DNA of 64,000 nt from Epidermidibacterium keratini (GTDB lineage Bacteria; Actinomycetota; Actinomycetes; Mycobacteriales; Antricoccaceae). The notes beneath the pieces are model-generated. The model was given only the letters and a program-made list of their open reading frames with translations, ran no database searches and was not told the DNA's origin. Position numbers and translations under genes: made by a program. The DNA lies in the NCBI RefSeq assembly GCF_009834025.1, contig NZ_CP047156.1, positions 3,370,067 through 3,434,066 of the forward strand, written 5' to 3'. Shown piece after piece: positions 18,069-26,218 of the stretch (the first letter of the stretch is position 1; each line of letters opens with the position of its first letter).

Positions 18069-18941
18069 ATGACTGACTCCGCTGATGATCTGGTGCTGTA
18101 CGACGTCGCCGACCGGGTCGCGACGATCACGATGAACCGCCCCGATCGGGGCAATGTCTACAACTGGGACCTCGCCGACGCTGTCAACAAGGCACTCGAG
18201 CGTGCCGATGAGGACGAGGACGTGCGCGTCGTCATCGTCACCGGCGCTGGCAAGTACTTCTGTGTCGGAATGGACATCGAGGCCTTCGGCGACCTCGGCA
18301 ACGAGACGAGCGAGACGATCGGCGGCTGGACCCGTGACGGCGGGGGTACGACGGCGCTGCAGGTCCTGCGGATGCGCAAGCCGGTCATCATGGCGATGAA
18401 CGGGTCGGCGGCCGGCATCGGCGTCACCATGACCCTCGGCGCAGACGTCCGGATTGCCGCGGAGGGCGCGAAGTATGCAATGCCGTTTACCCGCCGCGCC
18501 ATCGCGCCGGAGGCGTGCTCGAGCTGGCTGCTGCCGCGGATCGTCGGGATCACCCAGGCGCTGGAGTGGGTGATGACCGGGCGCACCTTCACTGCCGAGG
18601 ACGGCAAGGAAGGTGGGCTGTTCAACTACGTCGTGCCGCGCGACGCAGTACTGGCCAAGGCCAAGGAGATCGCCGCCGAGATCGTCGAGAACACCTCGCC
18701 CATCTCCGTCGCGGCGGCGCGGCAGATGCTGTGGCGCGCACTCGGTTTTGACTCGCCGTGGGACGGTCACCGTCAGGAGTCCGAGGCCATCATCCGCCTC
18801 GTGAAGGGCCCCGACGGCACCGAAGGAGCCCTGGCATTCAAGGAGAAGCGCGAGGCGCAGTTCAGCTCGACGCTGTCCGGCGACTATGACTTCGAGTGGC
18901 CACGGTGGCCGGAGACCCCGGACGACGTCGAAGCGAAGTGA
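18069..18941 (+). CDS. Enoyl-CoA hydratase/isomerase family protein
   Basis: A crotonase-fold protein of about 290 residues. The first oxyanion-hole region is 'GAGKYFCVGMDIEAFG' and the second 'MNGSAAGIGVTMTLGADVRIAA'. The catalytic Glu position lies in 'RRAIAPEACSSWLLPRIVG'. Beta-oxidation-like chemistry on an acyl-CoA is expected; the substrate is unknown. Start is ambiguous among ATG 18069, in-frame GTG 18063 and others, with no good Shine-Dalgarno; the 21-bp array sits just upstream. Its stop overlaps the next gene (GTGA). Confidence 0.87.
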   Translation: MTDSADDLVLYDVADRVATITMNRPDRGNVYNWDLADAVNKALERADEDEDVRVVIVTGAGKYFCVGMDIEAFGDLGNETSETIGGWTRDGGGTTALQVLRMRKPVIMAMNGSAAGIGVTMTLGADVRIAAEGAKYAMPFTRRAIAPEACSSWLLPRIVGITQALEWVMTGRTFTAEDGKEGGLFNYVVPRDAVLAKAKEIAAEIVENTSPISVAAARQMLWRALGFDSPWDGHRQESEAIIRLVKGPDGTEGALAFKEKREAQFSSTLSGDYDFEWPRWPETPDDVEAK

Positions 18942-19510
18942 GCTCGAGGCCGGCGATCCTGCGGGTCACCGACCTGGCGGCGTCGTACGACGGTTGGCCC
19001 CTCTTCGCAGGAGTCAACGTGCAGTTGCCAATCGGTCACCTGCTCGTGGTCGAGCACGATAACGACGTCGTCCGCACCGCGTTCCTTGAGTGCATCGCCG
19101 GAGTACGCCGTCCCGACCGCGGCAGTGTCGACGCCGACTCGGTGACCGCGGTGTGGCACGCCGACGGGCTACCCGAGAACGACGCGGTCGCCGACACGAT
19201 CAGCTGGCAGACCGACCATGACCCCAGCGAGCTGCTGGAAGAGATCGGGCTCGAGCATCGGGCCGAGCACGAGCCGTGGGCGATGTCGGCCGGGGAGCGC
19301 CGCAGGATCGCGCTGCAGATCGCGTTCGTCGCTGACACCGACGTCCTGGTGCTCGACGAGCCCGAACGCGGCCTGGACCTTTCCTGGCTGGCGTGGGTTA
19401 CCGAGCGGATCGACGACGTCCTTGCCGAGGGCCACGTCGTCGTCATGGCGACGCACAACGAGCAGCTCGCGGCGCTCGCTGATCAGACACTCAGGTTGGC
19501 CGCGGACTGA
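18938..19510 (+). CDS. ABC-type ATPase-like protein with degenerate Walker A
   Basis: A 190-residue protein with the ABC order but an altered P-loop. Where G-x-x-G-x-G-K-S/T is expected after 'VNVQLPIGHLLVVE' it has H-D-N-D-V-V-R-T (residues 40-47). The signature MSAGERRRIAL (from residue 116), Walker B VLVLDEPERGLD (D141-E142) and H-loop VMATHNEQ are intact. The GTG start overlaps the stop of the enoyl-CoA hydratase gene. Either ATP binding is lost or the protein works as the non-canonical partner of another ATPase. No permease gene is adjacent downstream. Confidence 0.8.
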   Translation: MSSRPAILRVTDLAASYDGWPLFAGVNVQLPIGHLLVVEHDNDVVRTAFLECIAGVRRPDRGSVDADSVTAVWHADGLPENDAVADTISWQTDHDPSELLEEIGLEHRAEHEPWAMSAGERRRIALQIAFVADTDVLVLDEPERGLDLSWLAWVTERIDDVLAEGHVVVMATHNEQLAALADQTLRLAAD

Positions 19511-19572
19511 CGCCGCTGGATGCAAGTGGCGATACGGTGGCCAAAAGCCCTGCAAATGTGGAGGTATTGGCC

Positions 19573-20688
19573 ATGAGCCGTCGTACGAGCCCACCGTTCC
19601 GCGCTGACCATGTCGGCAGCCTGTTGCGTCCACCGTCCCTGCTCGAGGCGCGGGCAAAGCGTGCCGCAGGAGAGATCAGCGCTGAGGAGCTGCAGACGGT
19701 CGAGGACCAGGCGGTCATCGACGTCATCGCGATGCAGGAGGGGGTCGGTCTGCAGTCGGCGACCGACGGCGAGTTTCGGCGTACCTCGTGGCACATGGAC
19801 TTCATCTACCAGCTCGGCGGAATTGATCCAACAGACGAGCAGATCCGCGTGCCGATGCACAACGCCGAGGGGGAGTGGGCCTTCACCTCGGCTGCACTGT
19901 CGGTGCACGCGCCGATTACGCTCGAGCACACCATCTTCGACCGCGACTTCCTCTTCCTGGAGAAGAACACGACCAGCGTGCCCAAGCTGACGATGCCCTC
20001 GCCGAGCATGGTGCATTACCGCGGCGGTCGCGCCTCGATCGACCCGCAGATCTATCCCGAGCTAGAGGAGTTCTGGAGCGACCTGTCGGCGGCGTACGCC
20101 GAGCAGATCCGACGCGTCTACGACCTCGGTGCGCGATACATCCAGCTCGACGACACGAGCCTGGCCTATCTCAACGACCCGGCTCAGCGTGCGGAGCAGG
20201 AAGCTGCCGGCGCGGACGCCGAGCACCTACATGAGCGCTATATCGCCAATATCAACGCCGCTGTGGGTGGGCGTCCCGATGACCTCGCGGTCACGACTCA
20301 CATGTGCCGTGGCAACTTCCGCTCGTCGTGGGCCGCCGAGGGCGGATACGAGTTCGTGGCCGAAGCTCTCTTCACCCAGCTGGACGTCGACGGCTTCTTC
20401 CTGGAGTACGACGACGAGCGCTCCGGCGGTTTTGAGCCGCTGCGTTTCGTTCCCGAAGGCAAGTACGTCGTACTCGGCCTGGTCACCACGAAAACGGGTC
20501 GGTTGGAGAGCAAGGACGACCTCAAACGCCGGATCGACGAGGCGGCGAAGTATGTCCCGCTTGAGCAGCTTTGCCTGTCACCGCAGTGCGGATTTTCTTC
20601 GACGGTGGAGGGAAACGAGCTGACCTACGACGACGAGGTCGCCAAGCTCGCGCTCGTCGTGGAGACCGCTGCAGAGGTCTGGGGATAG
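19573..20688 (+). CDS. Cobalamin-independent methionine synthase C-terminal-like protein (MetE/YxjG family)
   Basis: A 371-residue TIM-barrel protein resembling the catalytic half of MetE. It starts 'FRADHVGSLLRPPSLLEAR', has 'QLDDTSLAYLND', and carries zinc-ligand candidates His/Cys in 'VTTHMCRGNFRS' and Cys in 'CLSPQCGFSSTVEGN'. Members lacking the N-terminal MetE domain (YxjG/YxjH type) use other methyl donors or act on related thiols (family knowledge; exact role unknown). ATG 19573 has GGAGG 8 bases upstream. Confidence 0.9.
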   Translation: MSRRTSPPFRADHVGSLLRPPSLLEARAKRAAGEISAEELQTVEDQAVIDVIAMQEGVGLQSATDGEFRRTSWHMDFIYQLGGIDPTDEQIRVPMHNAEGEWAFTSAALSVHAPITLEHTIFDRDFLFLEKNTTSVPKLTMPSPSMVHYRGGRASIDPQIYPELEEFWSDLSAAYAEQIRRVYDLGARYIQLDDTSLAYLNDPAQRAEQEAAGADAEHLHERYIANINAAVGGRPDDLAVTTHMCRGNFRSSWAAEGGYEFVAEALFTQLDVDGFFLEYDDERSGGFEPLRFVPEGKYVVLGLVTTKTGRLESKDDLKRRIDEAAKYVPLEQLCLSPQCGFSSTVEGNELTYDDEVAKLALVVETAAEVWG

Positions 20689-20705
20689 GGCCGCAGCCCG
20701 CTAAA

Positions 20706-20721
20706 TGTGACATGTATCACA
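20706..20721. promoter_or_regulatory. Perfect CRP/FNR-type palindrome
   Basis: TGTGA-CATGTA-TCACA, an exact match to the TGTGA-N6-TCACA consensus bound by E. coli CRP, mycobacterial CRP (Rv3676) and corynebacterial GlxR. It lies 17 bases after the MetE-like stop and ~180 bases before the secreted protein gene, the only nearby gene it could serve on the plus strand. cAMP-dependent control of that gene is inferred. Confidence 0.7.
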
Positions 20722-20904
20722 TCAAGGTGCGGGTTTAGGAAAGCGACCTGGTCGGTCCGGCGAGTCGCGGTCGGGCGTCACGACGGCCGGAAAGCGAGTT
20801 TGCCGAAACGCCGGACACCCGGATTTGGGGCGGCTCAAACTTGCCGACGTACCGCCGTCAAGCCCCCGGCGGCGGAACGAATCGCAGACCTAGGAGAAGA
20901 TCCC

Positions 20905-21435
20905 ATGCGACGCACCACTCTCAAGCTCACCACCGTTACCGCGATGGTCGGCCTCAGCTCAGCGCTCTTCCTCGGCACCCCCGCAGAAGCGGCGCCGAAG
21001 GCGCAGAGCCCTGGCACCGGCCAGGTCGCGCAGACCACTCTCCCCGTCACCGGCACCCTGGCCGATGGCTCAAGCTTCACCGGCGCGATCAGCGGCCTGA
21101 CCGCATCGGTCGTCAACGGAGTCGCGCAGGTTACCGGCACCATCACCGGAACCGGCCTGCCGGTCGACGGCACGACGTTCACCGCGCCGATCGAAAGCCT
21201 GAACGCGCCGCAGGGCTGCGATGTGCTCAACCTCGACCTCGGCCCGCTGAACCTCGACCTGCTCGGCCTGGTGATTGACCTGTCGCCGATCAGCCTGGAC
21301 ATCACCGCTGTTCCGGGCGCCGGCAACCTGCTCGGCAACCTGGTGTGTGCCGTCGCCGGTCTGCTCGACGGTGGCGGTCCGCTGCAGGGCATCACTGCGC
21401 TGCTGAACCGCCTGCTGACGGGCCTTGGCCTCTAG
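20905..21435 (+). CDS. Secreted protein with signal peptide, actinobacterial family of unknown function
   Basis: A 176-residue protein with a Sec signal peptide (MRRTTLKL, then a hydrophobic core and cleavage after 'GTPAEAA'). The mature part is rich in Gly/Thr/Leu and includes 'CDVLNLDLGPLNLDLLGLVI' and 'PGAGNLLGNLVCAVAGLLD', with two cysteines that could form a disulfide. I recognise the pattern from secreted proteins common in Streptomyces and relatives, with no known function. TAGGAGAAG precedes the ATG. A strong terminator follows and a CRP-type site lies upstream in a 216-base intergenic region. Confidence 0.85.
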   Translation: MRRTTLKLTTVTAMVGLSSALFLGTPAEAAPKAQSPGTGQVAQTTLPVTGTLADGSSFTGAISGLTASVVNGVAQVTGTITGTGLPVDGTTFTAPIESLNAPQGCDVLNLDLGPLNLDLLGLVIDLSPISLDITAVPGAGNLLGNLVCAVAGLLDGGGPLQGITALLNRLLTGLGL

Positions 21436-21462
21436 GTAGATCGACTCGGCACTGCCGATAGA

Positions 21463-21490
21463 GGCGCCCGGGCTTCGGCCCGGGCGCCTT
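21463..21490 (+). terminator. Intrinsic terminator of the secreted protein gene
   Basis: An 11-bp perfect GC stem (GGCGCCCGGGC with its complement) closed by a TTCG tetraloop, followed by only two T residues, 27 bases after the stop codon. Confidence 0.85.
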
Positions 21491-21555
21491 CGCATGTGCG
21501 GTCGGGCCGCCACGGCCACATGTCGGTCGCTCTGCTAATCTCTATCGGCTGTATC

Positions 21556-21627
21556 GCCCCCGTAGCTCAGGGGATAGAGCACCGCCCTCCGGAGGCGGGA
21601 GCGCAGGTTCGAATCCTGCCGGGGGCA
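21556..21627 (+). tRNA. tRNA-Arg (anticodon CCG)
   Basis: A 72-nt cloverleaf. The acceptor GCCCCCG pairs with CGGGGGC, the D-arm is GCTC/GAGC, the anticodon stem CCGCC/GGCGG has loop CTCCGGA with anticodon CCG, and the T-arm is GCAGG-TTCGAAT-CCTGC. The 3' CCA is not encoded (CCC follows the discriminator A). It reads the CGG codon. No integrase or att duplication is seen nearby. Confidence 0.96.
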
Positions 21628-21633
21628 CCCATT

Positions 21634-21993
21634 TCACGAACCCAGACAGAGGCCGAGGGCCGCGGCGCCGGTTGCGGCGACGAGTACGCCGAACCCGGTC
21701 ACCAGTGAGCGCATCCACTCGCGCTCCTGCATCAGCCGCACCGTCTCGTAGCTGGCGGTCGAAAAGGTTGTGTAGCCACCGAGAAAACCGGTTCCTGCGA
21801 CCAGCAGCCACGACGACGGCACGGCCAGCCCCACGAGCAGTCCGAGCCCGAATGAGCCGCTGATATTGATCGCCATCGTGGCCAGCGGCAGTCGCGACGG
21901 CACCGCCGTTTTGATCAGACCATCCAGCACGAACCGGCACGCGGCGCCGAGGCCGCCGGCGAGCGAGATACCGAGGAACAGAAGCGCGGTCAC
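21634..21993 (-). CDS. crcB: Fluoride ion channel CrcB/Fluc, subunit 1
   Basis: A 119-residue four-helix membrane protein with the family signature 'GTGFLGGYTTFSTASYE' and N-terminal 'GGLGAACRFVLD'. CrcB/Fluc exports fluoride as a dual-topology or paired dimer. GTG start overlaps the stop of the second crcB gene (GTGA at 21990-21993), so the two are co-translated and probably form a heterodimer. Confidence 0.93.
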   Translation of the reverse strand: MTALLFLGISLAGGLGAACRFVLDGLIKTAVPSRLPLATMAINISGSFGLGLLVGLAVPSSWLLVAGTGFLGGYTTFSTASYETVRLMQEREWMRSLVTGFGVLVAATGAAALGLCLGS

Positions 21994-22535
21994 GTCGCTG
22001 CCGCTCGGTGCGTCCGCGCGGCGACAGCAAGTCCAGCCCAGGTCGCCAGGGCGCCAAGTACGACGGTCAGCAGCGAATATCCCAAGCCTCGCAGCACATC
22101 TCCGTCTCCGAGCAGCAGCGCAGTATCGGTTGCCAGCGCACTGTAGGTGGTGAACCCGCCGCAGAATCCCGTTCCGGCGAGGAGCCGCAACTCACGCCGG
22201 CGGCCTTTGTCCGGTCCGCGCCGGGCGAGCGATTCGAGCAGTACGCCGAGCACGAACGCACCGACGAGGTTGACCAGTCCAATCGCGACCGGGATTCGCT
22301 CGATCGGGGCGACTGCCAGGGCGACACCTTCGCGAGCGGCAGTTCCCAATGCGCCGCCGATAAACACCAAGGCGACCGCCCAGGCGCGCAGGTGCAGCGG
22401 TCGTCCCCCGGGCGGCGTGCCGCTCGGACCCGAGTCGGGATCGAGGGGTGGATGCACCGCCACAGTCTGGCAGAGAGGGCCGCGATTCCCGCCGCGCGGC
22501 ACGGCGAGTGGCGGTGAGCCGGGCAAGTGCGACAT
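21990..22535 (-). CDS. crcB: Fluoride ion channel CrcB/Fluc, subunit 2
   Basis: Second CrcB protein, with 'GGALGTAAREGVALAV' and 'AGTGFCGGFTTYSALATDT'. The start is uncertain: ATG 22533-22535 gives 181 residues with a polar Pro-rich N-terminal extension, and GTG 22461-22463 gives a shorter protein. Neither has a convincing ribosome site. I looked for a fluoride riboswitch in the divergent gap before the APC permease and saw none. Paired crcB genes are usual in Gram-positives. Confidence 0.88.
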   Translation of the reverse strand: MSHLPGSPPLAVPRGGNRGPLCQTVAVHPPLDPDSGPSGTPPGGRPLHLRAWAVALVFIGGALGTAAREGVALAVAPIERIPVAIGLVNLVGAFVLGVLLESLARRGPDKGRRRELRLLAGTGFCGGFTTYSALATDTALLLGDGDVLRGLGYSLLTVVLGALATWAGLAVAARTHRAAAT

Positions 22536-22619
22536 ACTCCGCCGAAGCGGATGAGGCGACTCAGCAAGTACGCCGCTCGCCGCACCCACGATCGAGCGAG
22601 ACCCGCCGAGGAGTGCCTG

Positions 22620-24140
22620 ATGCCTGGGATGTTTCGAACAAAGTCGGTAGAGCAGTCGATTCGCGACACCGACGATCCGGATCACAAGCTACGTAAGAAC
22701 CTCAGCGCGATGGACCTCGTGGTCTTCGGTGTCGGTGTCGTAATCGGCACCGGCATCTTCGTGCTCACCGGCCAGCAGGCTGCGCTCAACGCCGGCCCGG
22801 CGATCGTCTTCTCCTTCATCATCGCTGCTGTCGTGTGCGGGTTGGCCGCGATGTGTTACGCCGAGTTCGCCTCGACCGTGCCTGTTGCCGGATCGGCGTA
22901 CACCTTCAGCTATGCCACCTTGGGCGAGCTCGTCGCGTGGATCATCGGCTGGGACCTCGCCTTGGAGCTCGCGTTGGGCGCGGCCGTCGTCAGCCGTGGA
23001 TGGTCGTCATACCTGCAGAGCCTGCTCAACCTGCCCGACACCCTCTTCGGCGACAAGGCCGCAGTCGATCTCGGGGCGGTCATGATCGTGATTGCTCTGT
23101 CGATCGTCGCCGTCGTCGGGATCAAGCTCTCTAGCCGGCTGCTCAGCGTCCTCGTCGCGATCAAGGTCGCGGTCGTGCTGCTGGTGATCGTCGTCGGCTT
23201 CTTCTACATCAAGGCGGCCAACTACTCGCCGTTCGTCCCGGACGCTGTCACCCAAACGCTCGGCGACGTCGACGCGCTAAAAACTCCGCTGTTGCAGGTG
23301 TTTACCGGCGAGCAGACGGCGTTCGGGGTCGCCGGAATCATCGCTGCGGCCTCGGTCGTGTTCTTCTCGTTCATCGGCTTCGACATCGTCGCCACCTCGG
23401 CGGAGGAGACCCGCAACCCGCAGAAGGACCTGCCGCGCGGCATCCTCGGCTCGCTCGTGGTCTGCACGATCCTCTACGTGCTGGTCTCGTTCGTGATTAC
23501 CGGAATGGTGAAGTACAACGCGACCGGTCCCGACGGCGAGCTCAAGCTCAACACGGCAGCGCCGTTGGCGGATGCGTTCACCGAGGTCGGCGCGGACTGG
23601 GCGGCCACGCTCATCGCGCTCGGCGGCGTCATCGGCATCACGACCGTCATCCTGGTGCTGCTGCTCGGGCAGACTCGCGTGCTCTTCGCGATGTCGCGCG
23701 ACGGGCTGCTGCCGAGGTCGCTGGCCAAGGTCAACCCGAAGTTCGGTACGCCGGCGCGGATCCAGATCGGCACCGGTGTTGTCGTCGCGATCCTTGCCGC
23801 GCTCGTGCCGCTCGCTGAGCTGTCGCAGCTCGTCAGCATCGGCACCTTGTTTGCGTTCATCGTCGTCTCGATCGGCGTGATCGTGCTGCGGCGTACTCGC
23901 CCGGACCTGCCGCGGTCCTTCCGCACCCCGGGGGTTCCGGTCGTGCCGATTCTGTCGGTGCTGGCCTGCCTCTACCTGATCCTCAACTTGCCGCTGGAGT
24001 CGATCCTGCGGTTCCTGGTGTGGATGATCCTCGGCGCGGCGCTCTACTTCGTCTACGGCCACCGCAACTCCCGCCTCGCGCGCGCCTCCCGCGAAGGCGC
24101 GCCGCCGGCTCAGGACACCGGCCCGACCGACCGCACTTAG
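22620..24140 (+). CDS. APC family cationic amino acid permease (CAT/YfnA-like)
   Basis: A 506-residue transporter with about 12 helices. It has the CAT-type N-terminus 'RKNLSAMDLVVFGVGVVIGTGIFVLTG', 'FFSFIGFDIVATSAEETRNPQKDLP' in the middle, and a C-terminal helix pair. ATG 22620 is preceded by GAGGAG at 7 bases. Amino acid import is expected; substrate not assigned. Stop overlaps the convergent DUF222-HNH gene by 4 bases. Divergent from the crcB pair. Confidence 0.92.
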   Translation: MPGMFRTKSVEQSIRDTDDPDHKLRKNLSAMDLVVFGVGVVIGTGIFVLTGQQAALNAGPAIVFSFIIAAVVCGLAAMCYAEFASTVPVAGSAYTFSYATLGELVAWIIGWDLALELALGAAVVSRGWSSYLQSLLNLPDTLFGDKAAVDLGAVMIVIALSIVAVVGIKLSSRLLSVLVAIKVAVVLLVIVVGFFYIKAANYSPFVPDAVTQTLGDVDALKTPLLQVFTGEQTAFGVAGIIAAASVVFFSFIGFDIVATSAEETRNPQKDLPRGILGSLVVCTILYVLVSFVITGMVKYNATGPDGELKLNTAAPLADAFTEVGADWAATLIALGGVIGITTVILVLLLGQTRVLFAMSRDGLLPRSLAKVNPKFGTPARIQIGTGVVVAILAALVPLAELSQLVSIGTLFAFIVVSIGVIVLRRTRPDLPRSFRTPGVPVVPILSVLACLYLILNLPLESILRFLVWMILGAALYFVYGHRNSRLARASREGAPPAQDTGPTDRT

Positions 24141-25867
24141 CCGAGCGCTCTGGGCGCGAGCGCGGGCGGGGTGATGCTCTCGTAGCGCTTGCCGGCCGGA
24201 GTGATCGTGGTGACTCCCGGTAGCGAGCCCTGTCGCGTCGGCCGCACGGCCACTTTCCAGCCGGGTGTCTCCTTGACCAGGTTGCACGTGACGCATTTGC
24301 CGTTCGCGTCGTCAAGATGACTGCGCTGAGTCGTGCGGTGCGGGGTGGCGTGGTCGACGTGCCGGATCGGCGCGTCGCACCAGGGCGTGGTGCATACCTG
24401 GTCTCGCGCAATGATGAACCGGCGCTGCGCTCGCGTGAATAGCCGACGCCTGGTGTCGACCGCGGTGATCGTCCCGGTCGCCGGGTCGGTGAAGATGCGC
24501 CGGATGGAGCGCCGCGCGTCACGCATCTCTGCCAGCCGTTGCGGTCTCGTCAGCTCGGCCTGACCTCGTGCTGTGGGCATAGCTCCGCCCGCCGACTGTG
24601 CCGGTGGTGTACGCCGACCGTCGTGTTTGGCCCTCTGCTTCGGTGGCGGGAGCTGGTGCGTACGTCGCCACCGCTTCCTCGCGCGGTCGAGTCCGGTCGT
24701 GTCGGTGGATCCCTTGCCTTTGTGGCGGCGTTCCGCGCCGACGTCACGCGTGTCGCGCTGGGCAGCGGGGCTGCCGTTTGGGCCATCGGGGTCGTACCAC
24801 CCGTTATCTGGCGGCTGCGGAATCTCGTTGCCTGACTTGTGGGAAATGAGGAGTGGGCTCTGCGGAGTCTCGTTGGTCGGTTCGGCGACCGGTAGGTGGT
24901 CGGGCACGATGAGCCCGAGTGCCAGCGCGCGGGCGGTGGTTGCGGGAATCCAGCAAGCGCCTGATCCGTCGGGCGCCTGCACCCGTGCTGGTTCGCGCTG
25001 CCGCTGCGGGCGCCGCAAAGGCGAGAGCTCGGCGTGCGCCTCGGTGTCGCCGAACAGGGTGGTGTCGCTCATGACGAGCTGAATCTCAATCGGGATCTCG
25101 GCAAGCTCGCGCGCGCCGGTCAGTCGGAGAAACGCTTCGCGGGCCATTGCCTGACCGCGAGTCTGGCCAGCTGGGGTGCATTCTGTGGCGGCGCGGAGCG
25201 CGGCGTACATGGCGACGGTGTCGGCGGTCGGAGCGGTGATCGAGAGCCGTGACAGCTCTACCGAGGCGGCGTGGATCGAGACGTGTGCTTCACGCTCGGC
25301 TGCGGCGAGGCGGCGTCGCTGGGTCTCTTCGTCGACGTCGAGGCAGTAGCGGCGGGTGGCCTGCTCGGCCTGCTTGACGGTCATCGTGCTCAGCCGGGGC
25401 GCGAGCTGGGCATCAAGGGCGGTCAGCTGCTCGGCGGTCAGGTTGTGGGCGAGCCGAGCGATGGTGGTGACGTGCTGCTCGCTGATCTCCCCCTCGCGCA
25501 GCAGGGCGTGGGTGTTGGGCATGCCGAGGGCGTGCGTGCGCCAGTGCGACAACCGTCGCGACATTGCCGCCGGTGAGCACCGGCCCGCGAGGGCGAGCTC
25601 AGCGGTTGCTGAGCGTTGCTGGGCTTTGAGCGATTCGCCGCGCTCTTGGCTCTCAACGACACGGTCGACCGCGAAGGTGATCGCCACCTGAGCCTCCGCA
25701 GCCGCACAGGCAGCCTTGAGAGCACGGATCTCGGCGAGGAGGTCGAGCTGGGTGGCCGCAGGAAGTGTGACGCCGTCGAGGCTGCCGACCGCCGAGCGCA
25801 TCGTGCGGAGCGCGTTGGTATCACCGGGCGGTGCCGGTGGTCCGGGAAGCGCTGGCGTGGCTGCCAT
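24137..25867 (-). CDS. DUF222 / HNH endonuclease domain protein (13E12 repeat family type)
   Basis: A 576-residue protein. Residues ~40-310 form the helical DUF222 domain; ~310-455 are a polar low-complexity linker; the C-terminal HNH domain has Cys pairs and His-Asp-His: C-x4-C in 'CTTPWCDAP', 'RHVDHATPH', 'DANGKCVTCN'. This family is multiplied in actinobacterial genomes and in M. tuberculosis includes the 13E12 repeats, several of which are LexA-regulated. The promoter here carries a perfect SOS box (25880-25895), with predicted transcription start at or next to the ATG, so the mRNA may be leaderless. Its cellular role is unsettled. Confidence 0.92.
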   Translation of the reverse strand: MAATPALPGPPAPPGDTNALRTMRSAVGSLDGVTLPAATQLDLLAEIRALKAACAAAEAQVAITFAVDRVVESQERGESLKAQQRSATAELALAGRCSPAAMSRRLSHWRTHALGMPNTHALLREGEISEQHVTTIARLAHNLTAEQLTALDAQLAPRLSTMTVKQAEQATRRYCLDVDEETQRRRLAAAEREAHVSIHAASVELSRLSITAPTADTVAMYAALRAATECTPAGQTRGQAMAREAFLRLTGARELAEIPIEIQLVMSDTTLFGDTEAHAELSPLRRPQRQREPARVQAPDGSGACWIPATTARALALGLIVPDHLPVAEPTNETPQSPLLISHKSGNEIPQPPDNGWYDPDGPNGSPAAQRDTRDVGAERRHKGKGSTDTTGLDRARKRWRRTHQLPPPKQRAKHDGRRTPPAQSAGGAMPTARGQAELTRPQRLAEMRDARRSIRRIFTDPATGTITAVDTRRRLFTRAQRRFIIARDQVCTTPWCDAPIRHVDHATPHRTTQRSHLDDANGKCVTCNLVKETPGWKVAVRPTRQGSLPGVTTITPAGKRYESITPPALAPRALG

Positions 25868-25873
25868 AGTGAC

Positions 25874-25903
25874 ACTCTATCGAACGTGTGTTCGATTCGT
25901 CAA
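25874..25903 (-). promoter_or_regulatory. SOS-controlled promoter: -35, LexA box, -10
   Basis: On the minus strand: -35 TTGACG (25898-25903), 18-base spacer, -10 TAGAGT (25874-25879). The spacer contains the palindrome TCGAAC-N4-GTTCGA at 25880-25895, an exact fit to the mycobacterial/actinobacterial LexA (SOS) box. LexA bound there would block RNA polymerase. The -10 lies 6 bases from the ATG. Confidence 0.85.
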
Positions 25904-25966
25904 GGGTCTTTCTGGGGTTTCTCGCCGCGGGTCGAGTGGTCGGGTGGCTGTGTCGTCGGCCGGCGG

Positions 25967-26137
25967 AGGTCTCGACAACCACTCGGTCGCTGGCGCTCCC
26001 TCGTTGCTCGACCACCGAGAATGGGCTGCGTTGCGCGACCACCGAGAATGGGCTGCGTTGCGCGACCACCGAGAATGGGCTGCGCTGCTCGACCACCGAG
26101 AAGGAGCTGCGTTGCTCGACCACCGAGAAGGGGCTGC
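25967..26137 (+). repeat. Dispersed element, copy 2: head plus five 27-bp tandem units
   Basis: The head AGGTCTCGACA (25967-25977) matches that of the element at 6821. It is followed, after ~25 bases, by five contiguous 27-base units at 26003, 26030, 26057, 26084 and 26111, each G-T/C-TGC-T/G-CGACCACCGAGAA followed by TGGGCTGC, GGAGCTGC or GGGGCTGC. It fills most of the 351-base gap between the HNH gene and argS; the rest of that gap holds the SOS promoter and nothing else I can name. All three frames stay open because 27 is divisible by 3, but no start or family supports coding. Confidence 0.88.
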
Positions 26138-26218
26138 TCTCGGCGGCCGCGTGGGCGGTGAATCGAGGGTCACTCAATGCGGTCGGTGTCACAGCACGCA
26201 TTCTGCGATGATTGGTCG

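Noticed and set aside
21556-21627. tRNA-Arg as an integration site for a mobile element
   Set aside because: No integrase, no duplicated 3' tRNA end and no atypical gene block beside it.
22536-22619. Fluoride riboswitch before the crcB pair
   Set aside because: The conserved crcB-motif sequence blocks could not be found in the divergent gap on the minus strand.
25888-26211. Frames reading through the 27-bp repeats as 9-residue peptide repeats
   Set aside because: All frames stay open only because the unit length is divisible by three; no start or matching protein family.
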